A stretch of 64,000 bases of DNA, from positions 58,899,136-58,963,135 of the forward strand of contig CM039464.1 of assembly GCA_022414725.1 (NCBI GenBank). Reading direction: 5' to 3'. The DNA is from Microglena sp. YARC (lineage: Eukaryota; Chlorophyta; Chlorophyceae; Chlamydomonadales; Chlamydomonadaceae). A program made the position numbers and the translations under genes. This document shows, piece by piece, positions 54,241-64,000 of this stretch. Position 1 is the first letter of the stretch, and each line of letters starts with the position of its first letter. The notes beneath the pieces were generated by a model that was not told where the DNA came from, ran no database searches, and worked only from the letters and a program-made list of their open reading frames with translations.

Positions 54241-54720
54241 CATTTGATTCATCTGGTACCTGATGCTCAACCTTCTAGGCAGGGCAGTTACCTGCTGGCA
54301 GCTTGCAAGTTGGTTAATCTGTTTTCACTGGGCCCTAGTAGTGTTAGCGAATTCCTGCTTACCACAATAATCTCAAATCTTCTCGTTATGCCTCAATTGC
54401 AGTCAGACTATGTTTGTATAAGACGGCACGCAGTTTGGCAACAAAGTAGAGGCCATGTTAGTGACATTGAAAACTCTTTAGCTTGCAAGATAGTCAATAT
54501 GCAATCACATTATTGTTATACTTCATTACTAAATTGCCATGTGTTGGCACCTAAACTAGCTTGCAAGGATACACATGTGTATTCACCTGACCCGCATGCT
54601 TCTGAAACACACCTTCATAAGTAGATACAAATCTGAATGGACCAGAACGAGCTTGCAAGCTAGTTCATCTGCATTCACCAGACTCTCAGCCTTCTAGGCG
54701 AGTTATCAACATCTAGGCAT
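54241..54720. repeat. Degenerate repeat built on AGCTTGCAAG
   Basis: The palindromic decamer or a near form occurs near 54300, 54480, 54558 and 54648, each time followed by related sequence (ATCTGNATTCACC, CTTCTAGGC). Confidence 0.5.
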
Positions 54721-55560
54721 CTGAACTAGCTATTGGTAACTATCTTTATAATTATCAATTAACTTACTAAGTACCTGATTATCTGATTGGCTTTCGAATG
54801 TATGTATGAATCTCCTTCCGTGTATGCATGTCTTGCAGGCCAAGAGGAGGGATGGATGTAATCGGAATGGCAAGATTGTTGGCATGAAGTAACTACAAAT
54901 GCTGATGATGTAGAGATATAGACTCAGCGAGGACGTAGAGATATGATGATCGGGTTGACTTGCTAGCCCCCTTCTTTTCCTCCCAATGCGGTCGGTTGTA
55001 CTTGCTAGTTTTCTTCCTTGACTCTCTATGTCGTCATGTGGACTGTCTAGTCCTCTTCCTTGACTCTCCTAGCGGTTGGTTTTCCTTGCCTGTCACATTC
55101 CTTGCCTCCTGTGGTTAGGTTGCCACACCTCCGGCAGTTGGAGTACCTTCATGCCTCCTTCCTTGCCTCCTATTAGGTTGGGTTTACCTTGGGTTATGCA
55201 GGTTTCATATTGGACATGATCAGACTTGTCTTACATGCTATTGACATATACATATTTGGTTGGTTGCATAGAGATCCTTGTGGTAGACACTCCGAAAAAT
55301 ATCGAATCTGATATATGGGGTCGTGGTATATCCCTATAAATTGTAGATGCTATGAAATGAGGATGCTTGACGGAGAATATCCTCTTAGTAGTAGAGGATG
55401 AACAGCACTTCATGATGGAATGTCACGTGTACTCTTAGGATTCTTTGGGGTGAGAACTTTGAAAGCACCCCGAGGGGATTTAACAGTTTATAGACTCGTC
55501 AGGGCTCACCCCTTGATTGTAATCTGACATACATGATATGTTGCATGGATATTTTATACG
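54721..55560. other. Intergenic interval, no gene recognised
   Basis: T/C-rich phrases (CCTTGACTCTCC, CCTTCCTTGCCTCC) are repeated at 55010-55180. There is no ORF of note. Confidence 0.4.
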
Positions 55561-55567
55561 TGTAAAG

Positions 55568-56010
55568 TGTCCCAATCTCATTCCAGACGCAATAATTGCG
55601 CCAAGCTACATCTTGTGAGCAACGCTATGAACTCAATCCAAACACAATAATTGCGCCAGGCTACCACCTGTGAGCAACGCTAGGAACTCAACCCAGACGA
55701 AATAATTGCGCCAGGCTACATCCTGTGAGCAACGCTATGAACTCAAACCAGACGAAATAATTGCGCCAGACTACATCCTTTGAGAAACGCTATGAACTAA
55801 ACCCAGACGAAATAATTGCGCCAGACTACATACTTTGAGCAACGCTATGAACTCAACCCAGACGAAATAATTGCGCCAGACTACATACTTTGAGCAACGC
55901 TATGAACTCAACCCAGACGAAATAATTGCGCCAGACTACATACTTTGAGCAACGCTATGAACTCAACCCAAACGCAATAATTGCGCCAGATTGAACATAC
56001 TGAGTCAAAC
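55568..56010. repeat. 55-bp tandem repeat, about 8 copies
   Basis: The unit contains AATAATTGCGCCAGACTACAT, TTTGAGCAACGCTATGAACTC and CCCAGACG. Outer units hold the near-palindrome CGCAATAATTGCG; middle units have a substitution that weakens one arm. Confidence 0.95.
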
Positions 56011-56319
56011 GCAGAATAAACGGTCCACAATCGTCCACGTCCAGATCTTCTAAATCTACAAGGACGTGTCTATTATGCGCTACTATCGCAATGCAACGCA
56101 TTTAAGTTGGACGTCCGGAAAGCTGCTGTGCGTTCGAATTCCGTCAAAGAGTCCACCCACGTGGCCCTTGGTCACGTGATCACTGAGTCATGGCCTAGGG
56201 CGCGGAGCGCCTTCCGTACACCATTAGGCATTAACCTGATAGGCGCAACTGCGCAACCGAACGGGAACCTTGACGCAACCTCGCGCAAAACGGGTCGTTC
56301 CCCAAGTCCTAATTAGGCT
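56011..56319. other. Unassigned interval
   Basis: No recognised feature. The upstream RT sequence expected for the Gypsy fragment is not visible. Confidence 0.35.
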
Positions 56320-56510
56320 GGCCAACGCCCCGAAAACGAAAAGTCATGAACACGGTGTTCACAGACCTTATCATTACGTCCGTCGTCGTCTACTAGGACG
56401 ATATTCTCATCTTCAGTCACAATGATGAAGAGCACGAAGCGCACACTCGCATAGTCCTCCAACGCTTGGAAGAAAATAACCTCTTCCTCACACGTCGTTT
56501 ATTCCTCACA
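56320..56510 (+). pseudogene. Gypsy-D RT fragment with stop in the catalytic motif
   Basis: The frames read LANAP, then MNTVFTDLI and VVVY followed by TAG and DDILIFSHNDEEHEAHT, with RLEENNLFLT after it. The stop replaces the Leu of the YLDD motif. The beginning of RT is absent and the thumb region is replaced by other DNA after 56510. Non-functional. Confidence 0.75.
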
Positions 56511-57390
56511 CATCGTTTCTTCCAACAGGAGGTCCCGTCAGGGTTGTCCAAACGGACCCCAGGAGTTGCTTCATGGGACGCACCCAAATGGGTAGGTTGC
56601 GTCCAAGGACGCAGCTAATTTCGTAGGTTGCGTCCAGGGACGCAGTAAAGTTTGAAGGTTGCGTCCCAAAAATTCCTCTTTCCCCCTCCCACAGCAACAA
56701 CAGCTTGATGCGTCCCACTGCGTCTCACTGCGTGTCAATGTTTCTCCATGCTTGATGCGTCCCACTGCGGCCCACTGCGTCTCATTTTTTCTCCATGCTT
56801 GATGCGTCCCAGCAACAGCAGCAGCAGCAGCAGCAGCAGCGGGCTTGGCAACACAAAATTCATCCAGCCTTCGCTGCTTGGTCGGAGCATTGGGCGTGCC
56901 GCTAGATTGCATTTGACGGTTCAAATATTTATTGAGAGATCGACCAGAATAAATCGATCACATCAAAAATTATAGGCTTTAGACTAGGGTGCTGTTTGAA
57001 CCCCGCTCATCCCCCAGGGCCTGGGGGCATGTGGGGGATTTTTAGGTTCGAGTCCATGCAAATTATGTGGCTGAGAGAGTCCTTTGCGTCCTGAACCACC
57101 CACTGATGAGAGTCTGAGACACTCTCGAGTTGGACGCATCAGACACATTGGGGCGCATTGGGACGCATGAGAACGCAGGGTAATGAAGTGAGACGCAACC
57201 AACTTCCAAAACCTGCGTCCCGGACGCAACCAATCTATGAGGCTGGGTCCGGGACGCAACCGACCCTGCCAATGTTGCGTCTTGGGACGCAACGGCCCTC
57301 CCCATGCAAGGACGTGCGTCTTGGACTACCCTGGGTCCCGTATCCCGGCCATGTGCGCGGGGGATGGCATTACAGTCAACACACATGCTC
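56511..57390. repeat. GGACGC-rich inserted segment
   Basis: GGACGCA and its complement GCGTCC occur more than ten times, with TTGCGTCCAAGGACGCA-type hairpins near 56605 and 56630 and a GCGTCCCACTGCG repeat at 56707-56810. A CAG run lies at 56815-56840. It sits between the RT and connection parts of Gypsy-D, which points to insertion, but no clean ends were found. Confidence 0.5.
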
Positions 57391-57394
57391 ACGA

Positions 57395-58340
57395 GCATAA
57401 AACACGTCTCGCAGTTCCTTGGACTGTCGAGTTTCTTGTGAAAATCGACCAAGGCTATAACCCCTCTGCTCGCTATTCAAAATCGCCCAAAGGCGGGAAA
57501 ACAGCCCGCAGGCATGCCTTTGGGCAAACGGAATGCCGGACTGAGAGGAACTGAAATTGGGTTTACTGACCTCTGTACACCTCAATGTCAAAGCGCATGC
57601 GACGACCTCGCTGACAGCTTAACCCACGCACCTCTGCTTGCCCACCCCGATCCTGAGAAGGCCTTCTGTGCAATCATAGACGCCTCGATCAAAGGCACAG
57701 GGGGCGTGCCCATACACGGGAATAGGAAGATAGCATGAAGAATAGCAATGCTACCTTGCTATCTCGAAATATTTACTGGTGCCTTTGAGCTAGACACAGA
57801 CCACGAACCATTAGTCTACTTATCTAACCAACAGATGCTATCTCGTAAACAAGCTCGATATCTCCTTAGTTCCTTACCCACTCAAGGGACTTAATGCCTG
57901 ATATCTTGCTCGGCCACACGAAAGACTCATGGTTCCAGTGGGAACGCAACACCCAGAAATCAAGAAATGTGCTCTTCAATCCGATGGCTTCTGGGTTGGC
58001 ACTGGGTCATCGAATCGTTCGGCATCAACTGCGCAAATCGTTATTCCAAATGATAACGCCCTCATGTCACGTATCTTGTTCGCTTTCCACGATAACCCAG
58101 CGAAGTGGTCACCTTGGTTTTGAACACGCATTCAACGCTATTGCCCGCTTCTACTGGTCGCCCGCTATGCGCATCGTGTCAACGCCTATGTTTGCTCTGT
58201 TATTTCGTGCCTATTTGGTAAAAGCTGCCCATCGTCGCAGCATCGGAACGCTGCAACAACACTGCCTATCCCTATCGCTCCATTTCGATTCCCTGTCCAT
58301 TGGACTTTATCGTGGGCTTACCCAGTTCAGAGGGGTCCGA
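57395..58340 (+). pseudogene. Gypsy-D connection, RNase H and integrase zinc region
   Basis: HVSQFLGLSSF followed by a stop marks the connection. ACDDLADSLTHAPLLAHPDP and IIDASIKGTGG mark the start of RNase H, and DHEPLVYLSNQQMLSRKQAR its middle. Then come IVIPNDNALMSRILFAFHD and GHLGFEHAFNAIARFYW, typical of the sequence entering the integrase zinc region. At least four frame changes and several stops are present. It is an old, inactive fragment. Confidence 0.75.
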
Positions 58341-58479
58341 CATGATCTTCGTGATAAGTCATTAGACTCACGAAAATGGTCAAACTCGCTACATGCAAAA
58401 CGTGAGTTACAAATGAGGCCGAACCGAGCTACTGACGGGATGGATTGGGGGTCAGTCCCGGATCCTGTTCGACTATACG

Positions 58480-58995
58480 TAGGGCTGTCAATACCGTACG
58501 GTATTTTCAATTACCGTACGATATATCGTGATATACCGTACGGTTTCGATACCGTACGATATTTGAATACCCTTTTGGGGGGAAATCAGTTAAAGACCAG
58601 GGGGATATAACAGGAAATACCGTTTACACGTCCATACACTTAAAATCAAGTCAAATGAACCAATACTGAGGGAGATAGAAAAACACGGTAATACCGTGGT
58701 CTATTACAGTACGATATATCGTGATATATCGTACGGTATAAGGCGGTATACCAAATTCCCTGGCCCAGACTCAGGTGCTCCTGACGAGAATCGAACAGCC
58801 GACCTGCCGAGTGTTAGATATTTTTGTAGATCACAGGATCACAGGATATGGTTAAACACGATATAACGTACGGAAACACGATACATCGTATGGTAATCCC
58901 AAAAATACCGTACGCTGGAACTTTATTACCGTACGATATATCGTACGGTACACGATAAAAATAATTACCGGGCGATATATAGCTTGACAGCCTTA
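58480..58995. mobile_element. hAT-type MITE, 516 bp
   Basis: Terminal repeats TAGGGCTGTCAA and TTGACAGCCTTA (11 of 12 pairs) are flanked by a perfect 8-bp duplication ACTATACG (58472-58479 and 58996-59003). The interior is packed with TACCGTACG and ATATATCG palindromes able to fold extensively. No coding sequence. Confidence 0.88.
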
Positions 58996-59235
58996 ACTAT
59001 ACGACAACTATACTTGGCCAGGTACGCAACAAACGAAAATCGAAAGAAAATCGAAAATATAATACCCGCAAATACAAAAATACGAACGAACAACCCGCAG
59101 GGACTGATCACCCAACCCGAGTTGTTCACGAAACGAAACTCGACTCCAGCATTTATTTTGCTGACAACAGCTCAAAAAACTCCATCGTTTTCACTGTACA
59201 CGACTCGATGAGACTTCAGGAGAAGACTCAGGTTA
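58996..59235. other. Gypsy-D 3' internal region, no recognised domain
   Basis: Lys/Asn-rich short ORF (58984-59211), probably chance. It leads into the purine tract before the LTR. Confidence 0.4.
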
Positions 59236-59248
59236 GAGAAGGGGGAAT

Positions 59249-59620
59249 TGTGACGGATATCGACCCTCACATCGAGCGTGACTCAAGCGTGACAGGACAG
59301 GACGATGTATGTCCAGTCACGCTGACGAAGAGACCTGACCCTCGACCCGAACCCTACACTCCGGGATGATGTGAGGAGTATATAGGTTCGGACCTAGAGA
59401 CTTCAAGGCAGACAACATCGGGGATCGTTCCCTCGTCATCCTGTAACTTTGTATTCAAGCTAAGCCGTATTCTATACGTTACAGCGGCACTGCAGTCAGT
59501 GCAACAGGTCGGGAGTCCTTTGCACTCTAAGTCACTCTAGGTGAGCCGGGAGAAACCGGTGAATAACAGTAAGCGAGTACTAATTGGCAATCAGGTTACT
59601 GCACAACGCATGTACATGAC
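59249..59620 (+). repeat. Gypsy-D 3' LTR (start defined, end uncertain)
   Basis: An AG tract (AGAGAAGGGGGAAT) precedes TGTGACGGATATCGACCC. A TATA box (GTATATAGG) lies at about 59377, with a T-rich tail after it. The right limit cannot be fixed without a second copy. Confidence 0.55.
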
Positions 59621-59874
59621 GCGCTAGTTTTTAGAGCCTGACTGCGCGATATTGGCAATTTTTAAAACCCCATCTACGTGCACCGATACGCTCTCCTCTT
59701 TTGACTACCTGTGCGTTTTCTGCGTGCTTGTCTGCACTGTCTGAGCGCTGAGTATTTTTGACAGTTGCTTTTTTGCTTGCCTTGGATAGAGTGAGTCTAA
59801 GTGAGTTTGTGAGAAAGGGGGTGGTACCACGAGAGATTCAAATCGTGGAGCTCTCAAACACAGATTAACTGCCC

Positions 59875-60175
59875 TGTACATGTTATAATCGGTAGTAGAC
59901 CTACAGGCCCTAATCAGATGTCCGGTTGGTATTCTACCGATTATAACATAACGTGATTCCTAAGGGCGTTTCCCAGAGGTTCCTGCGATGGGGATTAACT
60001 TAGTACTGATCAAGATTCCGTGGAGATTACTACACTCGGTTACCCCAGCCCTCCCAGGACTCACAGTGCATCGGGTCAACGGGGAATCGAACTGGTTCCG
60101 ATTGCCACCCTTGGGAATCACGTTATGTTATAATCGGTAGTAGACCAACGGGACACCTGAATCAGATGTGAAGCC
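59875..60175. repeat. Fold-back repeat, three related arms
   Basis: TGTTATAATCGGTAG at 59881-59895 pairs with its exact complement at 59934-59948. A 27-bp arm at 59934-59960 pairs perfectly with 60114-60140. The outer arms are also direct repeats (TAGACC...AATCAGATGT). Confidence 0.85.
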
Positions 60176-60335
60176 CTGTGATAATCTCGTTTTGAGCGAC
60201 GAAGACTCCTTCAAGCGATAGAGATGTAGCGACTGATAGATTACAGTATATCTATATTTGAATACTAGCATGCGGCATGAGCCAGCTTGATATACTAAGC
60301 CGGTGGCAGTACAGCAGAACTTGCACAACGGCGCA

Positions 60336-60637
60336 CACTCGGGGAAGTCGACAGATCGCTAAATGCGTACGAGCGCAGCGGAATGCACGCGGAACGCACG
60401 CGGGGTCGGCGATTAGTCATAGTCCTTTAATGACCTGGCACTTCTGACTCTAGTGGTAAGCCCTATACCTGCGTCGTGTGTAGCTCAGAATCCTGAGACA
60501 TTTCGCCTACATTTAGCCAAGGCGGATTGTCGTCGAAATGTCTCAGACTTCTGAGATATTTCGACGGCATCTCGCCACGCACGGCGGCTTGTGCACGGTA
60601 ATGAGGCAAAATGTTTGGTCTTCTGAGACTTTTCGCC
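60336..60637. repeat. Hairpin-rich dispersed repeat, copy 2
   Basis: Homolog of 7058-7346 with the same GAGACATTTCG stem, plus a small insertion (GCGTAC) near 60366. Confidence 0.65.
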
Positions 60638-60769
60638 GCTGTTTTGGTTCCGGGACAAGTTCAAAGTTTTAATGTTGAAGACTAGTTGAAGTTGAAGATC
60701 CCACACTCATTTTTAAATGCAATGGTGTCCCAGGCGAACTCTAAAGTTTGGCCTGAGGAATTCAACGGT

Positions 60770-61447
60770 GTCTCCACCTGTCTCCTCACACGCCTCCAGC
60801 TGTCACCAGCTTTCTTGTCACACGCCTCCAGCTCGTCGGTGACTAGTGTGACCCTTGCAAGCGCTTGCTGCAAGCCGTTTGCTGCAAGCAGCTTGTAATC
60901 CCGCTTGCGAGCCCCTTGGAAACTGCTAATCACTCGACGGCAGCAAGTGTGTGTGCAAACACGCTTGCATCCCGCTTGCTTCTCGAATGCCGCCCGGTTA
61001 CATTGAGCGGGCTTGCTATTGGGGCTTACCATACGTATGCAGGCTGATTGCAACATACAACATACAACAGTAAGTGTGGCCGCCATTAATCATAGCCATC
61101 TGTTCGCTAGATATATGCATCTATCGGTTGTAACCTTGTCCAAATCTGGTTAATCTCGCCCTTGAAAGAGATGTTCATGTTTCAAAAATGTTTGCTGGCT
61201 GAGACAACGGGCAACTAGGCGAAAAATACCGTACCTCCACCTTGCTAGTACCTTGGATTTGCAGGCTAGTGCCTTGTTACCGAGTGTTGGTCAACCCGTG
61301 TTTGGAATTGATGCATGTATCACATATTTTGTTTTTTTGTAGAAACCGGTATGAGTATGATGCTATCAATTTGTTATTGCCGAAGAGTTGGAGGCGTGTG
61401 ACAAGACAGCTGGTGACAGCTGGAGGCGTGTGAGGAGACAGGTGGTG
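60770..61447. repeat. Inverted repeat pair, about 55-bp arms
   Basis: 60772-60830 (CACCTGTCTCCTCACACGCC, then CTTGTCACACGCCTCCAG) is the near-complement of 61390-61446. The loop is about 560 bp and holds GCTTGCTGCAAGC-type small palindromes. No duplication at the ends was found. Confidence 0.6.
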
Positions 61448-61957
61448 TTATTGTCCGACATGTGTCGGACACTGAGTCGGCATAATGCATACCTGGGCCT
61501 GGTCCCTCCAGGTCCCGAGTTGCCTGCCGCTAGGCCACAGGCTAGCTGTGGCCTACACGGGTCTGCAGGATCTTCCTGCAGACTCCGGTCTTCGATATAA
61601 GCGCACTCGTCGTGTGCCTCCTTCTTCTACTTCAGTCTTCACTGTGTAACAACTCTAACATTGAAAGGTCATGGCTCCTGACCGCTAACCGAAGCAACGC
61701 CACTGCGCCTGTGCCAAGGACGATCTTCTGCCCTGCACAAGGTGATAGTTTTCCCTCAGACTAGCTCGATGGCTTGAGTACTGCTTTTACTGCTTCGTCG
61801 TGAGGAATCTACTGCCTGCACTGCCTCGCCTACTGCCCACACTACTCTCCCGTTGTCTCTACAATCCGTCCAAGACGCCAAGTAGACGCAGTCCACAAGT
61901 CTTAGTAGATCTTTGACGTGAGTTGCTAACTCACTAGATCATACACAGCGTTACCAA
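61448..61957 (+). promoter_or_regulatory. LTR-like promoter segment
   Basis: It starts with the inverted repeat TGTCCGACATGTGTCGGACA (61451-61470), with a TATA-like GATATAAGC near 61593 and a TGTAACA near 61645. The composition is that of a plant retroelement LTR, but no second copy or end is available. It is interrupted at 61957 by hAT-like copy 2 and continues at 63489. Confidence 0.3.
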
Positions 61958-62193
61958 CATGGTACTTCAATTGGCCAATTTGAGCAGCGCTATAGCGCAC
62001 TGGAGAAAAAAAATCTGCGCTATAAGCGCAGAGGCAAAAAAAACGCAGCGCTTTCTAAAAGCCTAAAAAAAAAAGCGCTACAAAAAAAAACTGGGCTTTA
62101 AAGCGCGCAACCCGTTTTTTTTCCCCAGCGCTTTTCTTGTGCTGCTGGTGAACTGGTGGGGTGCCAGAGAGACTCTTGTGGGTGTGTGTGTGT

Positions 62194-62225
<32 letters not shown>

Positions 62226-63488
62226 GGTGGAAACCTGTTACAAATTGGAGGTGGAAACCTGTTACAAATTGAAGGACCGGCTGAAGCATGCACAGATGGA
62301 ATGGGAGTGTCTCGTGGAGCAGGGACAGAACACCGCAAGGCCGAAGGACCGGCTGAAGCATCCAGTGCAGCCGCAATGGTTCCCTTCCGCTTCGTCGGGG
62401 ACGCAGAAACGGCAACGAATCCGGCTGCACAAAGTGGAAGGAGTTGATTTAGCCAAGAAGATATGATGGCATCCAGCAGATTCCAGGACATAGGTCGCAA
62501 ATCGATAAGCAAACACACACAGATACAGCTCGATCAAATTATTTACCCAAGCAATCGAACTTACTCGTGGCCCAGTAGTTCTTGGTCTTCGCTGTCGGGA
62601 CCCCAGCGGTCTTGGGTTTCTTCGTCGGGTTATCCTGCTTGCCCATCGCAGCAGTAGGGGCGACTAGGAGAGCAGCAGAGGCGAGCAAAGGCGAGCAGCA
62701 GAGGCGACAGGCGGAGTAGAGCAGGAAGGAGGAGGCGGAGAGAGGAGGAGCAGGAGGAGAGAGTGAAAAGGAGGTGGCGGAAGGAAGAAGTGAGGAGCAA
62801 GGACTCCGACTTGCGATTGGGCGACGAGGAGTCCGAGGGACAAGGACTGCACAAGGGGGAAAGGAAAAGTTTAGACACTTGATGTCAGCGCGTTTCCAGG
62901 AATTCGGCAGGTCACAACTCAACAAGCTGAAAGAGTACTCGACTCGTCGATTCAGACACAATCGAACTTACGTGTGGTGGGTTAGAAGGAGCCTATCAGA
63001 CTTGAGCAGTTAGCTGTGACGAAATGGCAACAGATGAGCAGCAGATGAGCAGGGGCGAGGAATGGAAGCGTTGAATAAGCCCAGAGATAGGATTTTGACG
63101 TAACCGCACTCTACCGGGTGTTGGATTTAAGAGTCCAGAATACGGTTGTTTCTGTTAGCGTTCAAATTGCACGGTCGACGGCTCGCCGCATGCTGCTACA
63201 GTGCTACCTAGTCAGGATGGCTGCCTGTCACACTATTTGAATCCCACCCCCTGAGTCACTCAGTCAGTCACTCAATGAGTCAGTGACTGTCACTCAAAAA
63301 ATGAGAAAGACAGGGGGACTGCGGCTTCAGCGCTTTTCTGTGAGAGACTGAAAAGAGGAAAGCGCACTGTGTTCAAAAAGACAGCGCGCTAAGTTATCGC
63401 ACAGGGTTTTGCAAAAATCTGCGCTATAGCGCGCGCAAGTTGTCTCAAAAAGTCAGCGCTCAAAAGCCGCACGCTTTGAAGTACCCTG
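61958..63488. mobile_element. hAT-like non-autonomous transposon, copy 2 (1531 bp)
   Basis: Terminal repeats CATGGTACTTCAA (one change from CAGGG) and TTTGAAGTACCCTG are flanked by a perfect 8-bp duplication GTTACCAA (61950-61957 and 63489-63496). It is colinear with copy 1 and carries a longer G run (62191-62224). Confidence 0.88.
62565..62646 (-). CDS. Short exon candidate inside hAT-like copy 2
   Basis: On - MGKQDNPTKKPKTAG continues to KNYWAT, then the donor GTAAGTTCG. Differences from copy 1 are mostly substitutions, plus a 3-base insertion next to the donor that keeps frame. The function is unknown. Confidence 0.3.
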
Positions 63489-63496
63489 GTTACCAA

Positions 63497-64000
63497 TCCT
63501 TCGAGATTGTTGGTGCACAGATATTCAGCTCTGCACAGCCCCCCCCCCCTCCCCCCCCCCCCCCCCCCCCCTGCTACTACCAACACCATTTCAGAACAAC
63601 CGGATCCCTTCGGATCCCCCTTCGCTGTCAACTCCAACCTCCCCTTGCCTCCGAACACACAACCAAGACTGAAGAACTGACAAGCTTCACAAGCCCTCCT
63701 CTCCCTCCTCTCCCTCCTCTCCTCCCTCTGCTCCATCTCCAGCCCCCCCCCCCTATCCTTCGTAACCTGCTACAATCATCACATTCCAGCTGTGATAGCC
63801 ACTACAACCAGAATGGGGGGGATCTTCTGATCGTTGCGGACGCTATAGCTGGACTTCGCTTCAGCCGTCGTCTAATCCTTGCGCATCATGATCTTTGATG
63901 GAGATGGCTTCGACTTTTGGGACAATCTTCATTGACGAACAAGCTTCTTGCCTCCTGACAGTCCCTGGCTAGGTAATCGCCGGGGTCTACTATGTCATGA
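63497..64000. other. C-rich leader-like sequence to the window end
   Basis: Two C runs (63539-63571, 63744-63753) and a TCCCTCCTC repeat at 63690-63725. The + frame over it (63440-63898) begins inside the hAT-like element and is Pro/Leu-rich by composition. This looks like the continuation of the LTR-like segment cut by copy 2. Confidence 0.35.

Larger units (their letters stand above)
56320..59248 (+). mobile_element. Gypsy-D: decayed Ty3/Gypsy internal region
   Basis: An RT fragment (56320-56510), connection, RNase H and integrase fragments (57395-58340), an AG-rich tract (59236-59247) and an LTR-like start follow one another on +. An approximately 880-bp GGACGC-rich segment and a 516-bp hAT-type MITE interrupt it. 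The family differs from the chromoviruses above. Confidence 0.65.

Noticed and set aside
55568..56010. CRISPR-like array
   Set aside because: Units are contiguous 55-bp tandem repeats without unique spacers, in an evidently eukaryotic context.
58770..58810. tRNA gene on - inside the MITE
   Set aside because: Only a GTTCGATTC-like B box is present; no cloverleaf can be drawn.
60060..60120. tRNA gene on -
   Set aside because: AGTTCGATTCCCC looks like a T arm, but D and anticodon arms are missing.
63440..63898. Proline-rich 152-codon gene at the right end
   Set aside because: It begins inside the hAT-like element and owes its length to C runs and CTCCCT repeats.

Overview
This window reads as repeat-dense nuclear DNA from a eukaryote. 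The contents are Ty1/Copia and Ty3/Gypsy (chromovirus) retrotransposons, hAT-like and TA-targeting terminal-inverted-repeat elements, a candidate Helitron, satellites and long low-complexity tracts. There are no operons or bacterial-style genes. A plant-type telomere motif (CCCTAAA) near 48.1 kb, chromodomain integrases and a primer site resembling the initiator-Met tRNA anticodon arm would suit a plant or green-alga-lineage genome. The species is not identifiable from the sequence alone, and no intact host gene is certain.

Layout. 1-6.7 kb: a nearly complete Copia element on + (Copia-1), whose 5' LTR is cut by the window edge and whose pol is frameshifted. 6.7-13.9 kb: fragments, a hairpin-rich repeat, a 71-bp minisatellite and other tandem repeats. 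14.0-21.6 kb: a 4.26-kb non-autonomous Copia relative on + with identical LTRs and a 5-bp target duplication, preceded by a near-identical 5'-truncated copy in inverted orientation; together they form a palindrome with about 3.3-kb arms. 22.3-22.8 kb: a small two-exon gene remnant on -. 22.8-23.6 kb: a TA-target element. 23.85-26.93 kb: a candidate Helitron split by a 1.5-kb hAT-like element. 27.4-45.9 kb: a stack of chromoviruses on -. One (Chromo-A) was hit by a 1.9-kb TA-target element inside its chromodomain and by a complete 6.9-kb Copia element (Copia-2) between RNase H and integrase. A second (Chromo-B) abuts it. 46.5-50.1 kb: microsatellites and C/G-rich hexamer and pentamer arrays. 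50.1-56.0 kb: tandem and satellite repeats, including a 59/60-bp unit organised in about 178-bp higher-order repeats. 56.3-59.6 kb: a decayed Gypsy element with its 3' LTR, carrying a hAT-type MITE. 59.9-61.5 kb: fold-back repeats. 61.96-63.49 kb: a second copy of the 1.5-kb hAT-like element.

How it works together. The retroelements encode Gag, protease, integrase, reverse transcriptase and RNase H, in the Copia order PR-IN-RT-RH or the Gypsy order PR-RT-RH-IN-chromodomain. In both Copia copies gag and pol lie in one frame, separated by a single UAG with a conserved downstream context. This suggests Pol is made by stop-codon readthrough. Target duplications and reconstructed empty sites give a relative order: Chromo-A is older than its two passengers. 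The DNA elements carry no transposase and must be moved in trans.
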